A stretch of DNA of 64,000 nucleotides from the NCBI RefSeq assembly GCF_015708155.1, contig NZ_JADDYD010000001.1:494001-558000 (forward strand). Reading direction: 5' to 3'. Position 1 is the first letter of the stretch, and each line of letters begins with the position of its first letter. The DNA is from Mycoplasma sp. 'Moose RK'. Its GTDB lineage: Bacteria; Bacillota_I; Bacilli_A; Mycoplasmatales; Metamycoplasmataceae. The notes beneath the pieces are model-generated. The model was not told where the DNA came from and did no database searches. It saw only the letters and a list, made by a program, of their open reading frames with translations. Positions 10,901-21,730 of this stretch are shown here, in pieces. Both the position numbers and the translations under genes were made by a program.

Positions 10901-13799
10901 AAATTGCATCAATTTCAGTTTGATTTTTTGCTTTTTTAGCAGCTTCAAGTTTACTTTTTAGCTGATTGTATTTTTCAGAATTTTCCTTGGTAAATCTAGC
11001 AAAATTTTTAATCACCGATTCAACAAAGTCAAAAATTAGATTACCAGAAAAAACTGTCTGTTTTCCTTTTTGAACTTCATATTTTTTAACAAAATCTTGA
11101 AAAATTAACTTTATAAGTTTGACAAAAGTATCAATTGATTGTTGACTTAGACCATGTGAATCAAGTAACTTACCAAACGAATTAGAGATTGATTCTAAAA
11201 ATTTTTCTGATTTGACGTTTTTTGCCAAAAAATCATAAACTTTTTCCCTTAATTTTGCTAAATTATTAGCTGCGAAGTTGAAACCAAAGCGATTTAATGA
11301 GTCAACTTGTTGGTACAAATGCTTGTTTTCAACCAAAAAATCTTCAATTGCAGCCATGACCAAATCATCAAGAACACGAAAGGAATTAGTACTCAAAAAA
11401 TCTTTGATCGAGTCAAAAAATATCAAAAAACTACCGTAATTAGGTTTGGTTGGACTGATAAAATCGTCGAGTCTGATTTTTGCAACCAGAGGATAAAATT
11501 TTTTGGCTAAATTTTTAATTGAATTAATTTGATTTTTGTTTAAATCAAAGCGCAAAATTTCTTGCAAAAGTGTCAAAATATGACTAGGTTTCTTGAAAAA
11601 ATCAGTGTAGGATTCCTCGATTTTTTTTGTAAAAATTTCAGAAACCTTTTCAGTTGTTGTGCTAAAGTCAGTTTTTTTGATTGCATTTAGGAAATTTTCG
11701 GCAACATTTTTAGTTAATTTATTCCAAGTTTCAGTGCGAATCACAATGTCACCAATTGACAAAAATAGATTGCCAATCACTTTTTGTTCCTCTTTCTTGA
11801 TGCCAAAACTAAAATATTGATTGATAATTTTGACCAAAAGTTGTACTGATTCAGGATGCTTAAGTGTTTCTGAACTAAAATCCTTGGCAAATTTGACAAT
11901 ATTTTGGTAATTTTCGGAGTTTGAAAGAAAAATTCTGATAATGTCCTGAAAGCTTTTAGCAGGCAAATAATCCGCTGAGTTAATTATAAATTCATTAATT
12001 ACTTTTGTAAAAAGCTGTCGCACCGAGTCAAATTTGAAAATAACCTTCAAATCATCCTGATATTCAGGCGAAATTTTGATAAATTCATTGATCAAAAGGT
12101 TCTGAATTGAATTTTCGCCAAAAATAGCAGCAAAAATTAGTTCCTTAATTTTGATCTGATTTTGGCTAACAAAATCAGAATTTATGGTTTCCTTGAAAAG
12201 TGAAACCAAGTTTTTTTCGTTAAAATTACTAAAAATAAAATTAATTAAACTAGAAAAAGTTGCCTTTTTTCATTCCTCTTTAGTTACAACATCTTTGATA
12301 TAATTTTGCAATTTTTCGATAATATCAAGGAAAAAATTACTTTGAAGAATTTTTTGCAAAACTTGAAAAAAGGAAGTATTATTTTTTCCAAGTTTTGCAA
12401 AAAAATCACCTAATAAGTCAGCAAAATGAGACTTAATTTGTGAATTTGATTGCAAAAAACGTTGTAAAATCACGCCAAAATTAACACCATCACCAACCGC
12501 GGCCAAAATCGCGACTTGTGGTCCGGAATTTGGCGAAATTCCGGCAATGCTAATTTTTTCAATTTCTGAATCTTGCGACACAAAATCAGAAATTGAGTCA
12601 TTGATCGTGAGCTTTTTTAAAATTTCCTCGTTTGTGCCAAGGTCCAAAATTCGCTGATAAGAATTCTCATCTTTTTGCAAATATTCCTTATTTCAGGTAA
12701 GTTTTTCGGAAATTTCACTTTCAAAGTCAGGATTTTTCTTAAGTGCAAGTTTAAAAATTAGATCTTGCGCCATTTTTTTGTAACCTTTTGGCGAAGGATG
12801 AATGTCAAACTCGTTTTTTGCAAAATTATTTGATTTTTCTTGTCAAAGTTTATCGTTAAAAAGGTCGACAAAATTGAATTTGCCGTTTTTTGCTAGCCTT
12901 TGAAGCAATTTGTTAAGCCTTTTGATTAGTGAACCGGCATAATTTTCCTCCAAACCAAGTTCATTTTCAAACATTTTTTCCAAAAATTTGATCGAAATTG
13001 AAGACAAAGTATTGTAACCAAGGAAAACAATTTTCAAATTTTTGTTAATTTGACGAATTTTTGTAACTAAAGTTTGCAAATTGCGTTCAATTTGCAAAAA
13101 AGCAGTTTCAATTTTTTGCAAAAATTGAAATTTAGCCTCATTTTTTGTGGCAATATTTTGCCCTGGTAAAAAAAGTGCGCCAAAATCCAAAGCTGACATC
13201 AAGTCATTTGCGCCCAGCGAAATTGTTAGCAAGTTTGCTTTGGCAATTTTTGCACGCAAGAGTGGAAAATTTTCACCGGAAAAATCCCCGAAAACCTCGC
13301 TAATTTGCTTTCCATAGGGTGAATTTGTCAATTTATCAAGTTGATGACTAAAATTTAAGTGCCCTTTGCTAAAATTTTTGAACTGCGGATTTGTGGGTTC
13401 AAGCAAATAAAGTCAATCGGCAATTGTTGTTCAAGAAAGCGCCAAATTATCAAAGGATTTTAAAGCTCCAGGCTTAATTTTTTGCACAAAATCTGCAAAA
13501 AATGCAGGATAAGAAAGGCCTTTGACTTGAGAATTATCATCAAGAAAACCGCGAAAATCAAAACTATAATCTCAATTGAAGCCAGCAGAAATTGAATCAC
13601 CAAGCGCCAAATAGTTAATTTCTTTCAAAATTGGTTGATTTTCCGCAATTGAATAATTAACAATTGTACTGTTTTTTTGCAAATTACGCCTGTTTTTCAA
13701 AGAAATTGCTGCTGCAGTAACTGCGGTCGCAGCAAGAGTTGTGATGCCGAATAAAAGCTTGAAGGCATTAGAAAATACTGGTTTTCTGGAGTTTTTCAA
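7956..13799 (-). CDS. giant SGNH/GDSL-hydrolase-like surface protein, paralogue A (1947 aa)
   Basis: The start is TTG at 13799, chosen because GGGGG sits 7 nt upstream and no in-frame ATG is near. Residues 10-33 form a signal-anchor helix without a lipobox Cys. Residues ~60-345 are an SGNH hydrolase domain: GDS with Ser69 in ALGDSISAGFN, GAND with Asn198, and FDIHP with Asp332 and His334. The conserved block-II Gly is replaced by Trp123, encoded by TGA. The remaining ~1600 residues are predominantly helical, rich in Lys, Phe, Leu and Asn, with repeated FxxxIxxFI-type segments and no recognisable domain. A promoter -10 is at 13901-13906. Family knowledge suggests an esterase or lipase presented outside the membrane. 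Substrate and activity are unknown. The first 1118 codons are nearly identical to paralogue B. Confidence 0.85.
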
Positions 13800-13871
13800 T
13801 GTTCAACCCCCTTTTAATATTCTTTTTTTAAGAACAACAAGCAGCTAATGCAACTAATATAGAAGAATAAA
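10445..13871. repeat. 3.4-kb direct repeat, copy 1
   Basis: This block matches 29314-32740 base for base, apart from scattered single differences, at a constant offset of 18,869 bp. It covers the first 1118 codons of the SGNH gene, its ribosome-binding site and about 70 bp upstream. At 10445 the match stops abruptly and the genes continue as clearly diverged paralogues. Confidence 0.93.
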
Positions 13872-13900
13872 AATATAGAAGAATAAAAACGAATCAAATA

Positions 13901-13906
13901 ATTATA
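13901..13906 (-). promoter_or_regulatory. -10 box of SGNH paralogue A
   Basis: The minus strand reads TATAAT about 100 bp before the TTG start. The same element, with one change alongside, is present upstream of paralogue B (32763-32768). Confidence 0.5.
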
Positions 13907-13972
13907 GCAATTTTTATCAAAAACAAAAATTTTTTGCAGCCTAAAAAATTTCACGAAAAACAACTTTTATGC

Positions 13973-13978
13973 TATAAT
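13973..13978 (+). promoter_or_regulatory. extended -10 promoter of efp-tkt
   Basis: TGCTATAAT is an extended -10 with the TATAAT hexamer at 13973-13978. It predicts a leader of about 70 nt before efp with a strong AAGGAAGGAG ribosome-binding site. Confidence 0.6.
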
Positions 13979-14054
13979 TTAAGCCAAATTTATCTTTAGA
14001 CTGCTGATGCTTGAGTTAGTATTTACTTGTTGAGCTATGCAAGGAAGGAGAGCA

Positions 14055-14615
14055 ATGATAAATGTCAATGAATTTCGGCCTGGAATTACTTTTCAAGTTG
14101 AAAATGATATTTTTGTGGTAATTACCGCTCAACACTCAAAACAGGGCCGTGGGCAGGCAAATCTTAAAGCAAAAGTAAAAAACCTTCGCTCAGGAGCGAT
14201 TACAATTAAAACCTTTTCCGGAGGAGAAAAGGTGAGTAAGGCTCACATTGAAAAAGTTTCAATGTCCTTTTTGTATAATGATGGTGCAAATATTGTTTTG
14301 ATGGATGACCAAAGTTTTGAACAAGTAGCTATTGAAAATTCAAGGGTTACTTGAGAGTTGAATTTTTTGGTTGCTGATTCTAAGGTAAAAATGCGGAAAT
14401 TCAATGATGAAATTCTTGATATTGAACTTCCACCAAAAGTCGAATTAGAGGTAACTTCAGCCTTTGATGCTGTTAAAGGGAACACAACAACAAACCCAAC
14501 TAAGCGTGCAACTCTTGAAACTGGTTTTGAAATTGATGTTCCACTATTTATTAAAGAAGGTGAAAAAATCATCGTCTCCACTGAAGATGGAAAATACGTT
14601 TCGCGAGGTAATTAG
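14055..14615 (+). CDS. efp: translation elongation factor P
   Basis: EF-P relieves ribosome stalling at polyproline. The 186-aa protein starts MINVNEFRPGITF and has the three OB-like domains and the C-terminal ATLETGFEIDVPLFIKEGE block. The start at 14055 is set by the GGAGAGCA site; an upstream CTATGC-based start would add six residues. The tip of the conserved loop reads HSKQGRGQA, putting Arg32 where many bacteria have the Lys that is modified. tkt follows after three bases, so the two genes form an operon. Confidence 0.96.
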
Positions 14616-14618
14616 GAT

Positions 14619-16466
14619 ATGAAAATTGATCAACTAGCAATTAATTCTTTGAAAATGCATGGAGTTGCTGCTGTTAATAAAGCAAATTCAGGACATCCAG
14701 GCGTTGTTCTAAGTGCAGCCAAAATGGTTTACGCACTTTTCCGAGATCACATGCACTTTGATGTCAATGATACAAAATGAATCAATCGTGATCGTTTTGT
14801 ACTTTCTGCTGGCCATGGCTCAGCGCTTTTGTATTCATTATTCTACAGTTTGGGAATAATTAATAAGTCTGATCTTGAAGATTTTCGTCAACTTGATTCC
14901 AAAACTCCAGGTCACCCTGAATTTGGGCATACACTTGGCGTTGAAGCCACTACTGGGCCGCTTGGACAAGGACTTGCAACTGCAGCCGGAATCGCGCTTG
15001 CGCAGGCTCACTTAAATTCAAAGTTCCCTGAAATTGATCATTTTACATATGTCTTATGTGGTGATGGTGACTTACAAGAGGGAATTTCTTACGAAACCTT
15101 TTCGCTAGTTGGCCACTTGCAATTGAAAAATTTTGTGGTTTTATACGATAGCAATGACATTCAACTTGATTCACCTGTGAAGACTGTTTTTAGTGAAGAT
15201 GTTCAAAAAAGAGTTGAATCACAAGGATTTTTCTATCAATTAGTTCAAGAAAATGATGCTGATAAAATTTCGCAGGCAGTTTTCCGTGCAAAAGAATCAG
15301 GAAAACCTAGTTTTATTGAAATTAAAACAATAATTGGTGAAGGTGCGCCAAAAGCTGGGACATCCGATGTCCATGGCGCGCCGCTTGGTAAAGATATTGA
15401 ATCCTTGCGTGAATCGCTTGCCTGAAATCATGATGATTTTTATCTTGATGAAACAGTAAAAAAACACTATCAAGAAACTTTAGGAAGAAGAACCCAATTA
15501 AAAAAACTTGACTTTAAAATGTCATCAGAATTAAAGTCGTTTTTGGAAAAAGCAGATAATGCTGATTTTCAAATCAATCTTGATTTGGCAAAAAATCAAG
15601 CAACAAGATCAACTTCCGGCCAGGTTTTGGACTATATTTCCCAAAATATTCCACACTGAATTGGTGGTTCGGCTGACCTTTCTGTTTCAACAAAAGCAAA
15701 AGGTGCTGACGGCTTTTTTAGTAACCAAAATTATCAAGGCCGTAATTTAATGTTTGGTGTTCGCGAATTTGCAATGGCAGCAATTGCCAATGGAATTGCA
15801 CTTCATTCAGTATTACGACCATTTGTTTCAACTTTCTTTGTTTTTGCGGATTATTTGAAACCGGCTTTGCGACTTTCAGCAATAATGAAATTACCAGTTA
15901 CTTATATTTTTACACATGATTCACTAATGGTTGGTGAAGATGGGCCAACTCATGAACCAATTGAACAACTTGCAATGTTGCGTTCAGTGCCTAATTTAGC
16001 AATTTTCCGTCCTGGTGATGAAATTGAACTACAGTCAGCTTACGAATTGGCATTGACTTCAAAAGATCATCCAAGTGCAATTATTTTGAGTCGTCAAAAT
16101 GTAAAAACTGTTACTTCTTGCAAAAGAGGCTTCAAAAAAGGTGCTTATTTTGTGCGAAAATCAAATTCAAAATGGGCATTGATTGCAACAGGAAGTGAAC
16201 TTGGTCTTGCTTTTGAAATCGCAGGAAAACTTGATTTAAATCTAATTTCACTTTCAAATTGACAAAATCAACCAATTTGGGACCCGAATTTTGCGATTTC
16301 AATTGAATTAGCGTCAACTTTTGGTTGAGCTATTCATGCAAAAAATAATTTTGGTTGAAATCAATTTGGGTTTTCTGCCCCTGGTGAAAAAATTCTTGAA
16401 AGGATTGGTTTTTCAACTGAAAAACTATTACAAGCTATTAAAAAAATTATCGATAATACTAACTAA
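14619..16466 (+). CDS. tkt: transketolase
   Basis: Transketolase moves two-carbon units between pentose-phosphate sugars. The 615-aa protein has the N-terminal KANSGHPGVVLSAAKM, the thiamine diphosphate motif GDGDLQEG near residue 150, the pyrimidine-domain GVREFAMAAIANGIAL and the DSLMVGEDGPTHEPIEQL signature. It is slightly shorter than typical 650-670-aa enzymes, mainly in the C-terminal domain, but all catalytic segments are present. The gene is co-transcribed with efp and ends at a strong hairpin at 16506-16533. Confidence 0.97.
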
Positions 16467-16505
16467 TTTGGCTAATTTTTTCTGAAAAAATTAAGCAACT
16501 TTGTA

Positions 16506-16542
16506 GAAAATAAGCAATTTTTTGCTTATTTTCTTTTTCTTC
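16506..16542 (+). terminator. Rho-independent terminator of efp-tkt
   Basis: GAAAATAAGCAA (16506-16517) pairs with TTGCTTATTTTC (16522-16533) around a 4-nt T loop and is followed by a T-rich run. The stop codon of the convergent rpiR-type gene lies inside this hairpin. Confidence 0.85.
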
Positions 16543-17332
16543 AAATTCGATTAAATTCGTTGTAAAAATCAGTTCTACTAGAATCCAATTTGCACTGAAT
16601 CTTCATGGCAATTAAATCAGCGATAAATAATTGTGCAATTTTTGCACCAACTGAAAATGTGCGTTTATTCTGTTCAAGAGTATCAAAATAAATAATTTCC
16701 GTGTTTCCTTCAGTTTCTAATTTTGTATTTGTGGTGATAAAAACTACTTGAATTTGGAACTGTTTTACTAATTTTTGCATCAAAATCAAATCTTTTGAAG
16801 ACATTAAAGTAGAAAAAACAAGCACAACTGTTTGATTTGGTTGACTAACTCAAGCGGCAATATCGTAAATTGACTTGGCAGTAAAAGCGTTTAGGTGCAA
16901 ATTTCGCAAATTGTTTGACATTTCACTTGCAGCCATAAGTGAAGAGCCAATTCCAAAAGTGATAATATTTTTGGCATTAATGATTGCATCGGTAATCCGG
17001 TTTATCTGGTTAATTTCCAGCAATGACATCGTTTTTTCAATACTATGAGCATAAAGTAAGTTCACATTTTCAATTTCGTCATTTTCATCGTACAAATTAT
17101 TTTCTTTGTCCATTCGTAGTCATTCAATTACAAAACGCTTTAATTCCTTAAAATTATTGAAACCTAATTTTTTTACTAGCTGTGTAATTGAACCCACACT
17201 TATGAACAAAGTAGCTGCGAGTTCGTTGATTGTTTGCTCAATAAATTTTCGTGGCTTTGCTTCAATAAAACGAATTATTAATTTTTCAATGTTTGTTAAT
17301 TTAAAGTTTTTTGAAATTGTCAGTACACTCAT
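16526..17332 (-). CDS. RpiR-family transcriptional regulator (HTH + SIS)
   Basis: The 268-aa protein has an N-terminal HTH_6 domain (residues 1-75, including INELAATLFISVGSITQLVK). A SIS sugar-phosphate-binding domain follows (residues ~100-235, with ITFGIGSSLMAASEM as the phosphosugar loop). RpiR regulators respond to phosphosugars and often control nearby sugar genes. Here tkt is convergent and the divergent neighbour is a DUF31 peptidase, so the target is not evident. The stop lies within the tkt terminator hairpin. Promoter -10 TATAAT is on the minus strand at 17342-17347. Confidence 0.88.
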
Positions 17333-17341
17333 AATATAAAA

Positions 17342-17416
17342 ATTATACTTAAATTAGCATCAAACTTGTAAAAAAAGTGGCTAAATTTACTTATTTTTAC
17401 ATTTTTTTAATATAAT
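17342..17416. promoter_or_regulatory. divergent promoters, rpiR-type gene (-) and DUF31 gene (+)
   Basis: A minus-strand TATAAT lies at 17342-17347, ten bases before the regulator's ATG, so that message has a minimal leader. A plus-strand TATAAT lies at 17411-17416, about 38 nt before the DUF31 start. The 121-bp divergent space could let the regulator act on both; no clear palindrome is visible. Confidence 0.5.
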
Positions 17417-17453
17417 TTAGTATAAAAATTATTTTAAACCAAAAAGGGAAAAA

Positions 17454-19115
17454 GTGTTAAGAAGGAAAAAAAAATATCTTTTTTTGGGATTAGTAATCCT
17501 AGCTGCTTCTGGAATTGGAGCTTATTTTGGTTATGTTAATTTTTTTTCTGCAAGCACAACCAAAATTAGTGGACTAAAATTAGTAATTGATTCTACTAAA
17601 AACAAGCAAAAAGACCTTAAAAAAGACACAAATCTTGCAAGTCAAATTGCCGAATATCTTAAATTTTCAAAATATTATGATGATTTAAATCAAGAAAATG
17701 AAGACTTAATTCCTGAATATGGCCAAAGAGAATCTTATTTTTCTTGACTTTCCCGACAGGACTTGAAAAAAATCAAGCAAAATCAAATCACTTTTCCTGC
17801 TGGGTACGAAAATTTTAACTTCAACACTGAAAATGGTTTTGTTACTAAAGAAAGTAACGAAAAATTTTTGGGTGAAGAAAATGACAATCTGCTTGTTTAT
17901 GACCTTAATTATCCACAAATTAGTTCGTTAATTACAGAAAAAGAGCCTTTAAAATCAAATATTTTAAACCAAAAGTTTACAATATTTGATGTAAAAGCAC
18001 GAAATCAAATTTTCAAACTTGACAAAATTGGTGTTTACGCTGAACCAATTGAATCATCAAAATATGACAAAATTTACCAAAAAAATGTTAAATTTAAAAC
18101 CGGAACCGCAACAATTCTTGATGCAACAAGCGGTCAAGCACTCCTAATTACTAACAATCACGTCATTAAATCAACGGATTATAACCAAAAAGTGGACAAT
18201 AATCTAGAAATTAAAGGAAAAAAAATGCGATTTTGAAATACTTTAGGCGGAAATTTTTTCGAATGGTATGAAAATGGCAAAATTCATAGCATGAATCGCG
18301 ATGACATCGCGCTCCTTTTTTATGCAAAAAAAGTTTTCCAGGAAAAAATTAAACAATTTGAGGAAAACGCCGTTTTAGAATACTTGATCAACTTTTTCTC
18401 AGATTATTTTTCAATTCCAACTGATTTTGACAACAATAAATTTGATGTGGGAATTTTTTACTTTAATTATAGCAAATTTAATCAGGATTTGAAAGAACTT
18501 GCTGAATTTTATAGCAAGAATAAAACTGAATTTTTGGCAAAAGTTCAGCAGGACTCTGCAAAACAACAAGCAAATCCAGTCTTATTGACCACAAAAATTG
18601 ATGAATTCTTGTCATCTTACCAAAAATTTATTGACTTTTGGGAAAAAATGAAACAGGAAAAACCAGTGAAAATTTCCCCTAAAGTTTGAAAAAAGGGCGA
18701 TTCCTCCTACGATCTTAATGTCGGTCTTTTTTGACCAAAAGCAAATGCAATGAAAAATAATTTTAAGGGTGTTTATGCAACTGATCCGCAGGAAAATTTT
18801 GCCCGGCTTTCACTTTATTTTTACACAAATAACGGACCGGGAGCAAGCGGTTCTGGAGTTTTCAACAAGGATGGTGAACTACAATTTATCAACGCTTTCG
18901 GTTTGATCAACAATTTCTATGATAATGCCACCAAAGTCGAAAAAAATTACTATGACAAACTGAACACAAACATTTCACTTTCAGGCGGTGTTCCGCTTGT
19001 AACTGAAAATTTTAATCTTGCCAAAATAATCAAAAAATTTTATCCTTCAAACGGATCAAAAGTCCAATATCCTATCGAAAAACCGGAGATAACTGTAACT
19101 AAAATTGGCACTTAA
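17454..19115 (+). CDS. DUF31 trypsin-fold serine peptidase (MIP-like), membrane-anchored
   Basis: The 553-aa protein starts with GTG behind AAAAGGGAAAAA. Residues 6-28 form an N-terminal transmembrane or signal anchor after basic RRKKK. A trypsin-like triad can be read: His236 in LLITNNHVIK, Asp284 in RDDIALL (or the later FDVGIF), and Ser465 in GPGASGSGVF. KTGTATIL before the His segment is typical of the mollicute DUF31 family. That family includes MIP, the immunoglobulin-cleaving peptidase that partners MIB. No MIB-like gene is adjacent, so antibody cleavage is only a possibility. Likely acts on the outer face of the membrane. Confidence 0.8.
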
Positions 19116-19124
19116 CTTTTTTGT

Positions 19125-19290
19125 GAAAAAAAAAAAAAAAAACCAAGTTTTAGAACTAAAACTTGGTTTTTTTTGGTTTCATACCGGCGCACCGGTTGCT
19201 AGAATTATTATGAGATGGGAATTTTAACCAATATTTGCAAGGAAACAATTTATTAATTTTCCTTGAAATCTCATAATATATATGAAATTA
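19125..19290 (-). ncRNA. candidate structured small RNA (unassigned)
   Basis: On the minus strand a GGTATAAT box (hexamer 19296-19301) is followed by ~165 nt with no reading frame, ending in a strong hairpin plus T17. The transcript would hold a 10-bp outer stem (ATTATGAGAT with ATCTCATAAT), an inner stem (CAAGGAAA with TTTCCTTG) and a GC-rich ACCGG/CCGGT hairpin. Such GC-rich bases are unusual for an intergenic stretch this AT-rich. I do not recognise SRP, tmRNA, RNase P or a known riboswitch. The 335-base gap 19116-19450 holds nothing else that I can identify. Confidence 0.4.
19126..19178. terminator. bidirectional terminator after the DUF31 gene
   Basis: AACCAAGTTTTAG (19141-19153) pairs with CTAAAACTTGGTT (19156-19168). 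T8 follows on the plus strand and a 17-nt T tract follows on the minus strand, so it can terminate both the DUF31 transcript and the putative minus-strand RNA. Confidence 0.85.
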
Positions 19291-19450
19291 AAATAATTAT
19301 ACCACAAAAATATTAAAAATTTTTTTTGTTCAAAAAAACCACAGTTAACTCATTTAATTTAAGCTTAATTTTATGATAAAATTAACTAAGAATTTAGAAT
19401 TCTAAGCAAACTAAGCGTGTATAAAAAATGAGGAAAAAAGGAGGCTTTTT

Positions 19451-20830
19451 ATGAATCAAAACTGAAAATCAAACAGTGAAAACAAAAGAAACACTGATAA
19501 TTTTTCTAATCTTAAAAATATAAATCGTAAAAAAAATGAATCAAAACCAAATGGGTTTGCTAGCCGCGATCGCGGTTACCAGTATTACAACAATACAAAA
19601 AAAGATAATTATTTAAGAGATTCTCAACCCGATTTTTCTAACCCTTTCGAAGGCAAAAATGACTTTAATAACAATGGATTTAATGATCAAGAAATTAACG
19701 AATACGGTGAAATTAATAATAGAAAAAACAGCGTTGATTCTCAGCAATTTGTTAATCAGGATTTTGTAGAAAACAAGTCGGTTGAAGAAGAATTTCAGGT
19801 AGAATCTTTTTCAAATGAACCTCGTTTTTCAGCAGAAAAAACAAAAACTCAACAAGCGCAAATTTGACCACTTAATGAATCAGAAATCGAATTCTTTAAC
19901 TGCCTTGCGAGCGCAAATTCTGTTGTTCAAATCACAGATTTAAATGAAAAAATGCATTATCGCCAAAAACATGGCGACTGAATTGCTAGTTTCAGAAATT
20001 TAAATAATGAAATTTTGCTAAAACATGAAAAAAACAGCCAATTTGGTAAAAAAAATTTCCTTGAAAGACTTTGAAATAGCTTTTCTTTTTCAGCAAAATT
20101 AGTTTCCTATTCAATTTTTTACATCATTATTTCAATGTTAATGGCAACTTTTTGATTAGCTTTTGCAGGTTTTAATAGTTTTAGCTTTTGAAAATATTCA
20201 GTATTCACTGGTTCACTTGTTCTTTTTTTGGCTATTATTCAATTTTTAATTTATTTTAATAATGCCAAAAATCGAACAAAATTAGCCAAAATAACACTTT
20301 TTTATACAATGGATTCAATTTTTTTGCTTCTAAATTATATTGTATTACTAGTTTTTATAATTAGTCCAATTTTTAGTAAAAAATTGATTGTTGCAAATCA
20401 AATTGCTGAAATTATCCAACAAAATCCAAGTCTAATAGGCACTGTCAGTGAATACGCCACGATTTTATATTATGTTCCTTGGTTCCCAATTTTAACTTTT
20501 TTGTTTGGATCATTGCTTTTCATTCCTTTAAAATGGTCGCTTTTTGTCAAAAATTTTTGATTAATCTTTGGTATTTTTAAAATTATTTCTTACCAAAAAT
20601 TAATGAAAAGATACCGTGAAAACGCTGATGAAAGCCTAAAAAGAAGACTGAACCAAAAATGAATCAGCCTTTATAAAATTGGCCGGCCACTTGGGGTTTC
20701 ATTTCATCCAGCATTTATAAAAGCCTTTAAATTCCTCAAGACAAATCCAAACCCACCAATCGAACAACAACAAAAAATTGTTGATGTCATTTACGAAGCA
20801 ATCAATAGCGACGTTGTTAACTACCGTTAG
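19451..20830 (+). CDS. membrane protein with long Asn-rich cytoplasmic N-terminus, function unknown
   Basis: The 459-aa product starts behind AAAGGAGGC. Residues 1-135 are polar, Asn/Lys/Glu-rich and probably disordered. A small ordered segment around residues 140-195 precedes four hydrophobic helices (roughly 220-245, 250-275, 290-315, 340-375). A basic C-terminal domain contains a short conserved-looking stretch, IGRPLGVSFHPAFIKAF. It resembles mycoplasma-specific membrane families such as MSC_0882, but I cannot confirm that. It is flanked by terminators on both sides and is probably monocistronic. Confidence 0.7.
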
Positions 20831-20922
20831 TTTGCCATAAATCTACATGAAAATGTATTATTTGACTTTTTTGCTTTTTGTGAACAAAATCCAAAAAAAA
20901 AAAAAAACTTTAAAAGCAGACT

Positions 20923-20965
20923 ATAAACTCCAGAATTTTTTTTACAAGAAAATTTCTGGAGTTTA
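20923..20965 (+). terminator. hairpin between the membrane protein gene and rnc
   Basis: TAAACTCCAGAA (20923-20934) pairs with TTCTGGAGTTTA (20954-20965). A 14-nt A run precedes it at 20893-20906. It is placed to terminate the upstream gene, although the downstream U tract is poor. Confidence 0.5.
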
Positions 20966-20992
20966 GTCAAGTAAAAACTTTAAAAATTTTGT

Positions 20993-20998
20993 TATAAT
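20993..20998 (+). promoter_or_regulatory. -10 box of rnc
   Basis: TATAAT lies 52 bases before the rnc ATG, immediately after the hairpin that closes the previous unit. Confidence 0.5.
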
Positions 20999-21049
20999 TA
21001 GTTAGTTAATTGGGTTTTTGCCAAAAAAAACTAGATCAGGGTGGGAACA

Positions 21050-21730
21050 ATGCAAAAAGAAAAGAAAATCCGTGAATTTCTAGCATCAATTGACATTGAA
21101 CCAATTACAATTGGCATCTATGTGCAGGCCTTGACTCACAAAAGTTATAATTTCACTCATCCTGGAATGCCACATTACGAAATGCTTGAATTTCTTGGTG
21201 ATTCAGCAATTAATTATGCAGTTTCAAAAGTGATTTACGATAATTTTTACCAAAATGAGGGTAATTCATCGCAATTACGCTCATCCTTAACTTCAACTGC
21301 TTATCTTTCTGAGGTTTGCCAAAATCTTGGTTTGCCTGATCTTGTTTTTCTTGGCAAAGGTTCGCATGTGATTCGTGAAAACAACAAATTGAAAGCTGAC
21401 ATTTTTGAAGCTTTTTCAGCGGCAATTTTAATCGATCAAGGTTTTGAAAAATTGGATAAATTTTTGGCAAAATACTTGTACAACAGTGTAAATTTTGCCG
21501 ATGAAATTGAAAGAAAAGATCCAAAATCAATTTTTCAGGAAAAAATTCAGTCTTTTTCAACAAACAGTAAAATTAATTATTTTCACACAAAACTGGTTGA
21601 CGGAACTTTTCGAGTTGACCTTGTTTGAGAACAAAAAAAATATGGAATTGGCTTTGGTAAATCAATCAAAGAGGCTGAATTTGCTGCAGCAACAAATGCC
21701 TTGAGCATTTTTGCAATTGATCTTGACTAG
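21050..21730 (+). CDS. rnc: ribonuclease III
   Basis: RNase III cuts double-stranded RNA, notably rRNA precursors. The 226-aa protein has the RNase III signature EMLEFLGDSAINYAVSK near residue 40 and the second acidic site KADIFEAFSAAIL near residue 110. The C-terminal dsRNA-binding domain starts at DPKSIFQEKIQSF and ends FAAATNALSIFA. I chose the ATG at 21050; a GTG nine bases upstream is in frame but lies inside the GGGTGGGA ribosome-binding site. Its TAG stop shares the palindrome CTAG with the convergent gene's stop. Confidence 0.95.

Noticed and set aside
9157-10923. several plus-strand frames of 80-115 aa opposite SGNH paralogue A
   Set aside because: Complement shadows; their near-copies recur opposite paralogue B at the same offset only because the sense sequence is duplicated.
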